From a virus: 64,000 nucleotides of DNA. The notes beneath the pieces were generated by a model, which made no database searches, had not been told where the DNA came from, and was given only the letters and a program-made list of their open reading frames with translations. How positions within the stretch are numbered: position 1 is the stretch's first letter; each line of letters starts with the position of its first letter. Shown here in pieces: positions 33,809 through 44,300 of the stretch. A program made the translations under genes and the position numbers. The stretch is from the IMG/VR virus record IMGVR_UViG_3300014913_000759, positions 28,465 to 92,464 of that record; one strand, written 5' to 3'.

Positions 33809-36800
33809 CTAAATACTAACAAACCAGCTCGCCAGAATAGTAGCTTCTCTATTTTCTCTGCCAGTCAATGTATCCGGTAAAGAGGATCTAACATATACCG
33901 AAGCTGTGTTTCCTGGTGCTACGTCCTCATAAAGTAGCGGCAAACCAGGGTCTCCTACCCCATAAAAGGTTACATTATCCTTAGAGATCTCAATAAGTTC
34001 GTTCGGTTTCCACAATTTTTCTCGCACCTCTTCGGTGCCTGCCAATGAATCTGAGAAATCAGTTTTACAATAATTATGAATTTTGAAGTCCGAAACCACA
34101 CCATCTACGGAAGAGGATTCGAATACGTCTCTTATTGCGTGTAACCCTTTGCCGCCTATAAAAAATCTAAATTTCTTACTATCACTAACATCCCACGTAT
34201 CATATATTTTTGCAATCTCATAACCATTAAAGTAAACTCTTAACGTACTGCCATCTGTATCTATTGCGGTACCGTCATTTGAATAAACAAACGCAAGGTG
34301 GAACATATCGTCTATATTCCAATAATCCGCCTCTACGTCCATCATAATTGGTTCTTCACCAAGATTTCCAACATAAACTATGATGCCTTCGATTCCTATC
34401 ATGGCACCAAATATATCGTTTGGAACATTTGCAAAGTGGAATAGTGATCTGTATTTAATATCGCTGTATGTGTCGGCACCCATGTAAATGTAGTCTGGCC
34501 TCAACCAAAATTCCACTGTCCCCTGTGTGAGTTTGAAGTCGGCCAACGGAGCACTGACATAATCATCTCCTGAGATATACAGGCCATAATCAAATCTACC
34601 TATGTCCTGGAACTGGTTACGTTCAATCTTCATGCTGTCTATGTACATAGTTATCGGATCTCCGGTGCCTCTGAAATACATGCCAAAGGATTTCAACTCC
34701 CTATACCTTATTATTCTTGGGTCAGGCAAACTATCATCACTCTGACGAACATATAGAACGTCGGTTGCCGATTTAAACCTAAGGAACATATTATTCCAAC
34801 CGTTGAACATGAGTGGTTTAAGAAAACTGATATCCCAACGATATTCTAAATAATCTGAACTGTTTACATCGCCAAAATAAATGTAGCCATAATCATCCAG
34901 CTTGTCGACATCATCTATATACAACCAAAAGGCCAAAGCATCTCTCCATGCTGCCTTCTCATCGGTTCCAAACGTGTCACCTTCCACAAGACGTAAGTGA
35001 TCTATCCCAGAACCGGTAGGATAGTCCACTCTTAATGTTCTTACTCCATCTTTTGTTCTATTATAATCATTACTTAGAGTGCTTAAGTCGGCTCTCCACC
35101 ACCAATGATATTGTGTAGGATCTGGGTCTTCAGTAGTTAATATTTTGGCGTGCTTCAAATAATCCGGGCCACTGCCTAAATCTGTTGCCGTGTTTCTCTT
35201 TATAGCAACCCATCTATCGTGGTGCATATGTGCTCCTGCTCCCCATGAGCTAAAACTTATCTTCTTAGGATCGTCTAAAATAGAATCGGCCCAGGCAAAG
35301 TTACCTTCACTGTTATCCCAGTCTTTACTTGTATCCTCCGGATCAATACCAATTAGATTGTGGCCTGAGATCTGAAACTGATCCAAAAGATCTATAGCTA
35401 TAATGGGATACTCTTCACTGCTTATATAATCAAAACCATAGTATTCGTTAACCTCTACCTCACGCAAACAGGCTCCTTGAAAGTAGTCGTATGAACCGTC
35501 ACCTGCCTCTGGTAAATAAATTTGTTCACCAGTTTGGTAGCTGGTAATATTTATTTTTAGCGAGTTAGCATATACTGGTGCTGATAGTTCATGCTCGCGC
35601 TCATATTCCGTGTTACCTGTAATATCAAATATAGTTGTATAGTTTTCACCATCCATACTGACTTGTATATTATAGTCCTCAATCAAATAACTGTCGTCTT
35701 CACTGTAGCCATGATACATCATAACTCTATATATGGGATATGTTTTATCAAAACTAATCTCCAACCACTGTGTTGATGAGGTGTTGGAGCCCCAAGCATC
35801 TGTTATAGTATCGCCTACTATACCATCTACTACCTTGCCCAAGTATAGGCGGCCAAACTCACTAGAACCACTTACAGTGGCGTTAAAAGCCACATTTCTT
35901 CCTGCCGAATAAGCTGTTATGGCGGTGCCTAAATCATCCCACAAATGGTTGTATGCGCCTCCTTGTGGTGCTATATAGTTTGTAAGTGAGGGGTACACAC
36001 CCAGTTTTCTTATATACCTGTCTGTAGAGTCACCGCTGTACATACTAAATCTAATCCAGCGCGCATCGTCATATGAACCATCAAAAGTAACCTCATTTAT
36101 GTTGCTCGTGTCTTCATTTGAATAGGCAGTACTAGTTGTTAGTGAGCAAGTAAGTAGATCCGTTCCAGCATAATTTCTAACTATTTGTAATGCATATCTT
36201 CGGCCCAGGTCTATAGCAAAATATGAATTAAAGGGCGAGCTCCACACATTAGCAGAATCGTAATATACGTCAGGGTCATCCACTTCGTATTTGACGTCTA
36301 TGTCGCAATAGTGGCCATATGTGGAGTTATCCAAGCTTGTATATAATGAAACACCATAAAATCTGTTATAGGCGTGATCAAAGGGTGTGTTGCTATTTAT
36401 ATGATATCTGGCCCCGCCTGCATAGTTATTGTCGTCTGCAGATATGTCTCCTCTTGAAATTCTTATTTCGTCCATGCGACCATCGACATTCTTACCAAAT
36501 ATTATAGGATTGTCCGTATCCCGTAGATAATCCGCCTGTAGCTCTTGACTAATCTTCCTACTTCCATTGACATAAACTGCCCAAAAATCCCATGGATATC
36601 CACCTCTAGGACCAATCTGCAGTGCTATGTGCTGAAAATCTGTGAGTGAGGGGCTTCTAAATGTGTTGTAACTACTTAAAAGATTCCCCCAACCAGACCT
36701 ATAAAATCTCGCATAAAATTCTAACGAGCGTAAATTACCATAATCTCTCCATAAAAGTATCCAGGAATCGCTGCCTGAGGCAGAGTCCCAATCGCGCGTA

Positions 36801-39800
36801 GGATGTTTTCCTCCCCAGTTTTTTGCCAACACAAAGTCCTTATCGTCATCAATTGTTATTGCTCTTACATCGTATATATATGCGCCGCCTGGCGAGGCAC
36901 TTACTGTGAGTCTAATAGCACTATAATATTTTCTTGATTCTAAATACCAATTCTCGCTGGGGCTACCTCCTGGTTGGCCGCCTCCTGATCCAAACAGCTC
37001 CCAAGAGCCGGATGATGTTTTACCGTACCAATAATGATTGAAATTACTTTTTGGCCACCACTTAATATAAACCGTGTCTATAGGCTGGACGGTGCCCCAA
37101 TCAACTATTACGCTGGTTCCGTGGTCCATGTGAAAATAAGTATCTCTATCATGGTCATTAACGTTCAGTATGTTGCCTGAGCCGGTGCCTGTTCCTGAAA
37201 TTGTATAACACCAATCAGTTTGTTCTTGTGGATAGCTGTTAGCCTTAAACCAAAAATCGACTGCCCACCTATAGGAATTAAAATCAAAATCGTCATCGTG
37301 GTCCACCTCAAGATAAGTGTTCGGATCTCCGTCAAAAAGAGCTGCACCGTTGCCAAATTTCGTAGTATTATCTATATATGTATTTCCTCTAGCGTGTACT
37401 GTTTTAGGAAAATAACTACTGTCAAAAAAATCTGTCAGACCGTAGCCGGCTTCTTGGTTACAATGCAGACACAACCTAGTATATCTATCTATACCGCAAC
37501 CGCTGTTACTATAGTCTAATGTAGTATTATCGTTATATAGTACAATTTTAGTTACAGACTCTTGGCCTCCTACATCAAAAGTCAGATAACTGTCATTTTC
37601 TAGAACATAATAACTGCCCGTTAGAGACCCGTTGTCTAGGTGGGGAGCGTCACTAGAAACAGGGCCTGCCCAAGACACACCAGGATCATGATAAGCAACA
37701 TAATCCAGAAGGTTGCCATTCTGATCATATATACGTGTCTCTCGAATATTCATTTCTTGATCTTCACAAGAAAAACCCAGCTTCCAATATCGATCGGTAT
37801 ATTGTACCGGTATATTTATAACAGTTCTAACTTGTGACTTGAAATTAGAGAAGTCTACAGATACACCACTAGTTACGGTACCATGTAGTTCCCAATAATC
37901 TCCGTCTATAGAATTGTATCCTACAGCTCCATCGACTATGTTTTTAAGGCCATAAACAGGGCAATTTATAGCGCAATTATTGTCCCTCAGCACTAGTGGA
38001 TAGTCGTCCTTCTTTATATAGAACGCTCCTGGTCCTATTTCTGGGTTAAGGATTGATTCCGCGCTGTTCATCTTACTGTAGAAAGTCAAACCTTTAGAAT
38101 ACTCAGCGTCCTGAGGTATGTCGGCATAAAAATTAAAAGACTTATCATATACGTTCTTAAAATCTATTTTCTTAGCCTGGTTAGTAGATCCTTTCTTGGA
38201 ATGATCTAATAGAATTTGGTACTCACATCCTTTATCGCCAACGTAAACATCTTGACTGCTGATAGAAAAAGATAGATCAGAAAGCTGTAGCCCCGTAACT
38301 GGCTCAATCTCGATACGAATATACTGTGGTGTGCTGCCCACAAAGATAGTTGAGGAGCCATCCTCATTAGGCTGCGGGTCTCCGTCCAACCACAAATCCT
38401 CATACTGAGAGTATTTAACCGCCACACTATCATTAACGCCGGTTCCAACATTATCCACATAACAATAAAGCTCTAATTCGTTGATTTTAGTAGACTTGTG
38501 GTAATCTGTGAATATTCTAAAACCTTTACATCTTATTGGCCCGAACTCATGTGTCAGAACATTCCAATACACTATATCTGCGGCCCTTATAGCGTCGTTA
38601 TTCAACAGCAACGAGCCATCATCTCCGCCCCACTCAAAAGAAGCCGATGAAGGGTTTTCGAATAGGTATGCTTCCACATTCTCATAACCTTGGCTTTCCT
38701 CATGGTATCTGACCGAGTCGACTGTAACAGCGTCATATGAGGGAATATATTGAAAGTGTGAGTTGTCAGCGTTTCCACTTGTAATGTCGGGCCCCAGGTA
38801 TGTTGAAAGAGCAAACGTCCTAAAATTCATTCTATCTTTAAAATACATAACAGACTTAAAGATTGTCTTATCTTTGTTGGATGGAAACAACATTGTAAAA
38901 GCAATAGGATCTTCTTCAAAATTATCTACGTATGGGTCTGATTTATATTGTCCAACATGATATTTGACACCTACCCATTCCGCATCACCATTTACATAGA
39001 AATATTTTGGGTTTACTGGTACTAAACCAGTGGAATCTCCAGCTGAATATGCGTCTGCCGCTAAACCATTTTCGTTTCCACATATTCCATCTGTTAGGTT
39101 GTCTTTTCCATACGCCACGTTGGCGTGCACATAGTCTACCCATTGTGCGTTCCACACATCCCAATACCCAGTATTATGTGTGCCGCCGAAGAGATCTACC
39201 TGCCAATCAATATCTACACATCTAGCGATATTGTATTCTAGAATATCAGATAAGGATCTACCAGTTATGTCTATATCTTTAATATTTACACGTTTGCCTA
39301 GATCAATATCAATAAACAGTTTCTTCTGTTTGTCTTCGCCGTGAGCATAGAAGAAGAAACCAGCGTTACCATCGCCTCGTATCGTGCCGGGACTAAAGGT
39401 ACCAGTTGCTTCGCCGGCAACTTGGTAATACAGCGCATCTGGCTGTTCACTGTAGCTCTTGCCCATGTAAATATCTATGTTGTATGCGCCTAAAAAATCA
39501 CCTTTGTTTACGCGCAAATTACAATCTACGACCACATATTCCTGATTCTCAGAATACAGAGCGCCTCCGCCGGGCCGGTCTGGTACATCTATAGTATGTA
39601 CAACAGTCATCTGGCCTTCTTTGTTTTGCCTTAATATCTTTAATTTACAGCCAGTACGTATTGAACCGTCCTCGGCTTCCAAAGAGCCAACAAGATATAT
39701 TTTTGTTATCTTACCACTTGCATTAAACGGGTGATTAAAATCAATTATAGTCTTATCTTCGTTCTCTACTATGTCGTATATTAGTTGTCTGTCTGCCACA

Positions 39801-40930
39801 CCAGGCTCAGTAAATAGGTCTGCAGAGCCCAAACCATTCTCTGCCCAATCCCTTCTTCCACCTTCCACACTATGTATAAAAGGGTTAAACTCTACATAAC
39901 TATCGACACTTCCATCAAATAATTCTAATAACTGGAAAGACTTTATCTTAAAAGAAGATTTGGGCCTAAAACCAGAAGCAGGGTCTTCACCAGTAGTTTT
40001 TGTAGATGCGTCGGCTGTGCCGCTAAAAAATCCCAACGTCTCGGCTGCTGAACTACTCTCTACCGAAACAATACTATCTGAGGTATAGGTGCCTGAATAT
40101 ATTTTAAATCTGCCTAGCTCCGAATAAGTTACGTTTACTTCGGCATAGCCGCCTACGTCTACTTGTGATAATTTTTTTATAAGATCTTTTGCAAGTGAAT
40201 CGCCAGATATATTTGTGCCTGAGGCCAAAGTTATCTGCTCGGCGCCATAACCATTAATGTTCACTATCAACTCGTCGTTTGAACCTGGAATAATATCAAA
40301 GTAGTTGCTTTCTTTTGGTTGTGCCACACACGTACCGCGTTTTCCTATGCCTTGGCAGGGGTGTGAGTAGCTGTTGTAAAAGGAGCATGTTGGGTTTGAA
40401 CAACTGAACGATGAAACAGAGTCTATCTTTATAATCTTTATAAAAAATTCGTCGCCATCTCCACCATCCAATATGGGGTACAACCTTAGATCGTTTACAT
40501 CACCTTGCCACCATTGGGCGTTGCCCATATTTAAGTTGTAGGTGTGCCATGCATTGTCCGGGTATATTGTAAAATCTAGGCTTTTGTCAGAGTCCCATGC
40601 TGGGTCATTTATCGTTTGCCATTGTAATCTAGCTGTGGTAGGTGTGGTATCTGACACATTATTAATCTTCATTGAGATTTTTACTGTATAGTGCGATTCC
40701 GCAGGTACCGGCGTGAAAGTGCTCGACCTACCTATCCTGCCACTAGTACCGTAAACTGTACCAAACAAAAACCCATTCCAGGCGCCATAAGTATGTACCA
40801 ATGAGACAGAATCCCAACCGTCCAGGTTGCCATTCTCACTAAAATCAGCTTCGTATCCAGTCGAGGTGTCATATAAACACTCGTTGGATATCTCTAATGT
40901 TGTAGCTTCATTTACAAAGTTATAGCTCAT
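33809..40930 (-). CDS. Giant multidomain tail/surface protein (2373 aa)
   Basis: The largest gene of the window. Near residues 175-205 is a cysteine cluster (CSNPTCSFYNSYSHPC). It is followed by an IN-motif-like domain (about 215-310; LIVNINGYGAEQITLASGT, FKIYSGTYTSDSIVSV, ETLGFFSG) also present in two other proteins of this window. The rest is a string of discoidin-like units (for example IDVDWQVD-type strands, VMYFKDRM region, and WLEISFDKTYPIYRVMMYHG near 1740) and LamG-like domains (GAALFDGDPNTYLEVDHDDD near 1190; MDEIRISRGDI near 1500; GLYISGDDYVSAPLADFKLT near 2100). It heads the modular array and is probably a long tail fibre, side fibre or baseplate-anchored adhesin. It overlaps the preceding small zinc protein by 11 bases. 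Confidence 0.75.
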   Translation of the reverse strand: MSYNFVNEATTLEISNECLYDTSTGYEADFSENGNLDGWDSVSLVHTYGAWNGFLFGTVYGTSGRIGRSSTFTPVPAESHYTVKISMKINNVSDTTPTTARLQWQTINDPAWDSDKSLDFTIYPDNAWHTYNLNMGNAQWWQGDVNDLRLYPILDGGDGDEFFIKIIKIDSVSSFSCSNPTCSFYNSYSHPCQGIGKRGTCVAQPKESNYFDIIPGSNDELIVNINGYGAEQITLASGTNISGDSLAKDLIKKLSQVDVGGYAEVNVTYSELGRFKIYSGTYTSDSIVSVESSSAAETLGFFSGTADASTKTTGEDPASGFRPKSSFKIKSFQLLELFDGSVDSYVEFNPFIHSVEGGRRDWAENGLGSADLFTEPGVADRQLIYDIVENEDKTIIDFNHPFNASGKITKIYLVGSLEAEDGSIRTGCKLKILRQNKEGQMTVVHTIDVPDRPGGGALYSENQEYVVVDCNLRVNKGDFLGAYNIDIYMGKSYSEQPDALYYQVAGEATGTFSPGTIRGDGNAGFFFYAHGEDKQKKLFIDIDLGKRVNIKDIDITGRSLSDILEYNIARCVDIDWQVDLFGGTHNTGYWDVWNAQWVDYVHANVAYGKDNLTDGICGNENGLAADAYSAGDSTGLVPVNPKYFYVNGDAEWVGVKYHVGQYKSDPYVDNFEEDPIAFTMLFPSNKDKTIFKSVMYFKDRMNFRTFALSTYLGPDITSGNADNSHFQYIPSYDAVTVDSVRYHEESQGYENVEAYLFENPSSASFEWGGDDGSLLLNNDAIRAADIVYWNVLTHEFGPIRCKGFRIFTDYHKSTKINELELYCYVDNVGTGVNDSVAVKYSQYEDLWLDGDPQPNEDGSSTIFVGSTPQYIRIEIEPVTGLQLSDLSFSISSQDVYVGDKGCEYQILLDHSKKGSTNQAKKIDFKNVYDKSFNFYADIPQDAEYSKGLTFYSKMNSAESILNPEIGPGAFYIKKDDYPLVLRDNNCAINCPVYGLKNIVDGAVGYNSIDGDYWELHGTVTSGVSVDFSNFKSQVRTVINIPVQYTDRYWKLGFSCEDQEMNIRETRIYDQNGNLLDYVAYHDPGVSWAGPVSSDAPHLDNGSLTGSYYVLENDSYLTFDVGGQESVTKIVLYNDNTTLDYSNSGCGIDRYTRLCLHCNQEAGYGLTDFFDSSYFPKTVHARGNTYIDNTTKFGNGAALFDGDPNTYLEVDHDDDFDFNSYRWAVDFWFKANSYPQEQTDWCYTISGTGTGSGNILNVNDHDRDTYFHMDHGTSVIVDWGTVQPIDTVYIKWWPKSNFNHYWYGKTSSGSWELFGSGGGQPGGSPSENWYLESRKYYSAIRLTVSASPGGAYIYDVRAITIDDDKDFVLAKNWGGKHPTRDWDSASGSDSWILLWRDYGNLRSLEFYARFYRSGWGNLLSSYNTFRSPSLTDFQHIALQIGPRGGYPWDFWAVYVNGSRKISQELQADYLRDTDNPIIFGKNVDGRMDEIRISRGDISADDNNYAGGARYHINSNTPFDHAYNRFYGVSLYTSLDNSTYGHYCDIDVKYEVDDPDVYYDSANVWSSPFNSYFAIDLGRRYALQIVRNYAGTDLLTCSLTTSTAYSNEDTSNINEVTFDGSYDDARWIRFSMYSGDSTDRYIRKLGVYPSLTNYIAPQGGAYNHLWDDLGTAITAYSAGRNVAFNATVSGSSEFGRLYLGKVVDGIVGDTITDAWGSNTSSTQWLEISFDKTYPIYRVMMYHGYSEDDSYLIEDYNIQVSMDGENYTTIFDITGNTEYEREHELSAPVYANSLKINITSYQTGEQIYLPEAGDGSYDYFQGACLREVEVNEYYGFDYISSEEYPIIAIDLLDQFQISGHNLIGIDPEDTSKDWDNSEGNFAWADSILDDPKKISFSSWGAGAHMHHDRWVAIKRNTATDLGSGPDYLKHAKILTTEDPDPTQYHWWWRADLSTLSNDYNRTKDGVRTLRVDYPTGSGIDHLRLVEGDTFGTDEKAAWRDALAFWLYIDDVDKLDDYGYIYFGDVNSSDYLEYRWDISFLKPLMFNGWNNMFLRFKSATDVLYVRQSDDSLPDPRIIRYRELKSFGMYFRGTGDPITMYIDSMKIERNQFQDIGRFDYGLYISGDDYVSAPLADFKLTQGTVEFWLRPDYIYMGADTYSDIKYRSLFHFANVPNDIFGAMIGIEGIIVYVGNLGEEPIMMDVEADYWNIDDMFHLAFVYSNDGTAIDTDGSTLRVYFNGYEIAKIYDTWDVSDSKKFRFFIGGKGLHAIRDVFESSSVDGVVSDFKIHNYCKTDFSDSLAGTEEVREKLWKPNELIEISKDNVTFYGVGDPGLPLLYEDVAPGNTASVYVRSSLPDTLTGRENREATILASWFVSI

Positions 40931-41330
40931 TTGGTATTCTCTTTATTTTACAATCCTTATATACTTTTAAAAGGCACGTGCCTTTACCGTCGACTCCATT
41001 ACATTTACCACAATATATTAATACTCTCGGTTGTCGGCCAAGAAACGCCTCTCTTATTTCTCCTTTTGCTGCAGAATTCATAACCAGTTGCGAAAGCCTT
41101 CTTCGCTCTCTTTCCTCTATTTCTTTAAAAGTGAGCTTCTCTATAGCACCACAGTTGTTACATTCGTATACCAAATAGTTGTTGATAAAACCATCAACTA
41201 TATTGTCAACATCATCAAAGACGAAAGATTCTGGAAGTGCAAAATCAGAAAAAGAAAGTGTTCTATTATAAAGCATCCTGCCTTCACCGCAAAAAGTACA
41301 GGTTGTTGTTAGTAGTGTATTCTCTTCCAT
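40920..41330 (-). CDS. Zinc-ribbon protein in the tail module (136 aa)
   Basis: A 136-residue protein with three CxxC pairs: CTFC near residue 11, CNNC near 57 and CGKC near 112, plus a last cysteine (GTCLLKVYK). The middle part is acidic then helical (REEIEERERRRLSQ-like). The C-terminal CGKCNGVDGKGTC resembles the cysteine cluster at the start of the following giant protein (CQGIGKRGTC). Genes and products may therefore be related by recombination. It may be an assembly factor or a small virion protein; no family is recognised. Confidence 0.6.
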   Translation of the reverse strand: MEENTLLTTTCTFCGEGRMLYNRTLSFSDFALPESFVFDDVDNIVDGFINNYLVYECNNCGAIEKLTFKEIEERERRRLSQLVMNSAAKGEIREAFLGRQPRVLIYCGKCNGVDGKGTCLLKVYKDCKIKRIPNEL

Positions 41331-41332
41331 TA

Positions 41333-44300
41333 TTAACCTCTAGATCTATCATTACACATCATGTCCAAGGCACCGCCCCAGTTTGGAGAATTTGCTGCTG
41401 CGGCGGAGTCGCCGCCTACCATGAGATCTTTTTCTTGTTTCTGCAGCATATGCCAGGAACGCAATGTATAGTATGATTGTAGTCCGGTAGCGGCCGCTTT
41501 TGTTTCGCCGGTAGACATCTCTATAAATTTTAGCTGTGCGATTCGATGAATTTCATCAATAAGGTAGCACTTAGTAAGTTTGTGGTAATCTGCCCAATCA
41601 TACTCATAGCCTTTTGGGTACCACAAGCGCTGTTTTTCATATGAATCGGTACCTGGAACATTCATCCACTTTCTAAGTTCTGAGGTAAGTCTACAGGTCT
41701 GTCCCACCAATGTACCAGAGGAGGCACCGACTTCACTAAAAAATTCTCTAAGATTTGGAGGAACAATAGTCTTAAAAGTTGTAACTTTTCCTTTATCCAA
41801 ATTACGTGCCTCTGTATACAGAATTTCTTGCTCAGACTCTGCCTTGTGAACTTGACCTTCTCTTTTTATATCATAATCGAACTCCTCTTCGTCTTCACGA
41901 TCTTCGCTGCAAATGATGCTTTTCATTTTATTCCAACCCTGCCCCTGGTCGCTGCTTATGTTATTATCAAAAAAGTAAACTCCGGAATTATCATTGTTCT
42001 GTTCGTATCCTATGATTCGTTGTTCGCCATCCGGATTCCAATTACCATGAGAGCCCGTTGAAACTAAATATTTTCTTTCATATACCTTTATTCTGTCTGC
42101 ACCATCAACATATGTGGCGCCGTAAATAGTTATACCGCGGAAAGAAATAACATCTGCGGACTGAAGCTCTATACGTAAAGACTGTGTTCGTTTTGCTTTT
42201 GCTGGAGGATTCGAACCCAACATCCTGGTTGGATTGATAGGTAGTTTTAATTCTTTTGTCCATGGATCAGTACCCACACCAGCCTCTCTTTCACTTTGTG
42301 TTTGACGCGTTGCTCTTGACGAAGCGATTGTGTCCGAGTCGTCGTTTTCGTATATAGATATATTGGGCTGACTTAATGTAATTTTGCCACCATCCACAAT
42401 ATGATTGCCTTTATATCCTGTTATTTCAACCTTACTTACACAAGGAGTGCACTCTTTTTTGAAAGTTATATTTATTTCAACTGTGTAAGCATCTAACCAG
42501 CTAGCGGTAGCCGCTGGAATATCGATGTCTGGCTGCGGGTCGTAGAAAATATCATAATCGTTACCTTCTGACAGCACGCTCTCCTCGTAAGGCATGTATT
42601 TTAATGCACTTCTATATATATTCGCTATAAGACCTCTGTTATAAACATAACTACTCGTTTCATCTAGCAAACGGTCATAGGAAACTACTATTTCTCTTTC
42701 GGCATCTTTGGCTTCCTGAACTTCCTTCGTGGCCTCACTATCATAAAGCATGTTGTTTAGGCCTGGGTAAAGATCATCCTTAGAATGGATCCAATTAGAA
42801 TTTGTAGTAGTTTTTTCATATATACTAGGTTCAGAGCCGCCGCCAGAACCACCCACCTCACCCTCATTTTCATCTTCCCACTCAACTTGACTGGAGTTGT
42901 ATTCACTGTAAACACACTTAAAATATCGCTCTTTGCCGCTGCCCAACTTCATACTTGGCCACTTAGTGAGCTTGCACTCAGATTCGTCAAATTGTGGTGC
43001 CTTAAACTGTACTGTGTGGACACCCTCAGAAATTATAAATCTATGTTCCATCTTATCCTTGTCGAATATATATTCCGGTTTTTCCCAATTGACCATTGCC
43101 AACTCGCCAGACTCAACTTCTATATTTTTCCATCTTTCTTGCCACGCCCACATAACCGAATCATCTTTAAAATAATAGTAAGCTACATACGGCCTATTGA
43201 TAGATTTATCTTCTATGAAAGGTTCCGGATAAGATGCATAAGCCATCCGGCGCAAACCAAACAAAGAGTCAAAATCGTGCCTATCATCCTCAGAAGGAAT
43301 AGACTCGCCAACTAAAGTAGAACATTGCAAAAAATTCATTTGGTTGGCATAACTAAGATAATACCCATCAATACAATTAAAATCATTAAAGAAACAACTA
43401 TTATCCATAACCATTGGGGCCCATGCCACACTAGGCACTGGCTCTTGTCCTTTCAATGAGATATGAGAGATGTTGTCTATACTGCGCCATCTTTCTACTT
43501 GGTCTCTTAAAACATTACCAAATTTAGGTAGTTCCCAACCGAAACCGGCGTATATTTCAGCACTAACTCGGCCTCTTTTAAGTGCATACCCTGTAAACAA
43601 CGTTGATTGTGTTTTTATTTTATCAAAACCACACCCCCAATCCTCAGCACAATCCCACAGTGTGGAGTGTGGTTCACACCATGGCGTGCTAATTATGGGA
43701 CCCATCATCCTCATATCGCCTTCGCGTGGACAACCCTCTACGGGCTTTACTACAGAGTTTGCTCCAGTCCAAATATCATAGAAAAAATAATTATCACAAG
43801 AATCATAAGGAAACCACATCGGGCCTTGTCCACCAAACGGACTGATCTCGTGGTCTCCACATGGTGGCGTTGACCCAGCACCGGCCTGGCCAGCCAACAT
43901 CTTATAGAATGGTCCATCTTTCATTCTCCTTAAAAACCCTTGCATGGGTCTGACTTCGATTCTGGTTCCTTTTGCTGACCAGCCATAAACTATCTCTACA
44001 TCCCTACACAGTACTCTAGCCACATCCATCATTAGTTTGGTTGCAAAAACACAAACCAACCTACCATCCTCATCTGTAAACTTGCCGCAAACCGCAACTG
44101 TGTTTTGATAGATCTGGCTCGCCGTTATCGTGCTGTTTGTTGTCGTCAACTGGTAAGACGGGCCTGAAAACCTGACTAAAGGGTCATCTAACGGTGGGAA
44201 TACCACCTCCACGCCCTCACTTTCATCATCATCATTAGATATGAATAGGTACCAATAATCCAGTTTAATTTCCCATCCCGCACTCTCGAAAAAACCTTTC

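Noticed and set aside
42785-43315. Plus-strand reading frame of 176 codons inside the 1767-residue gene
   Set aside because: It is antisense to a long supported gene and has no ribosome site or recognisable protein pattern. All plus-strand frames in the window behave the same way.
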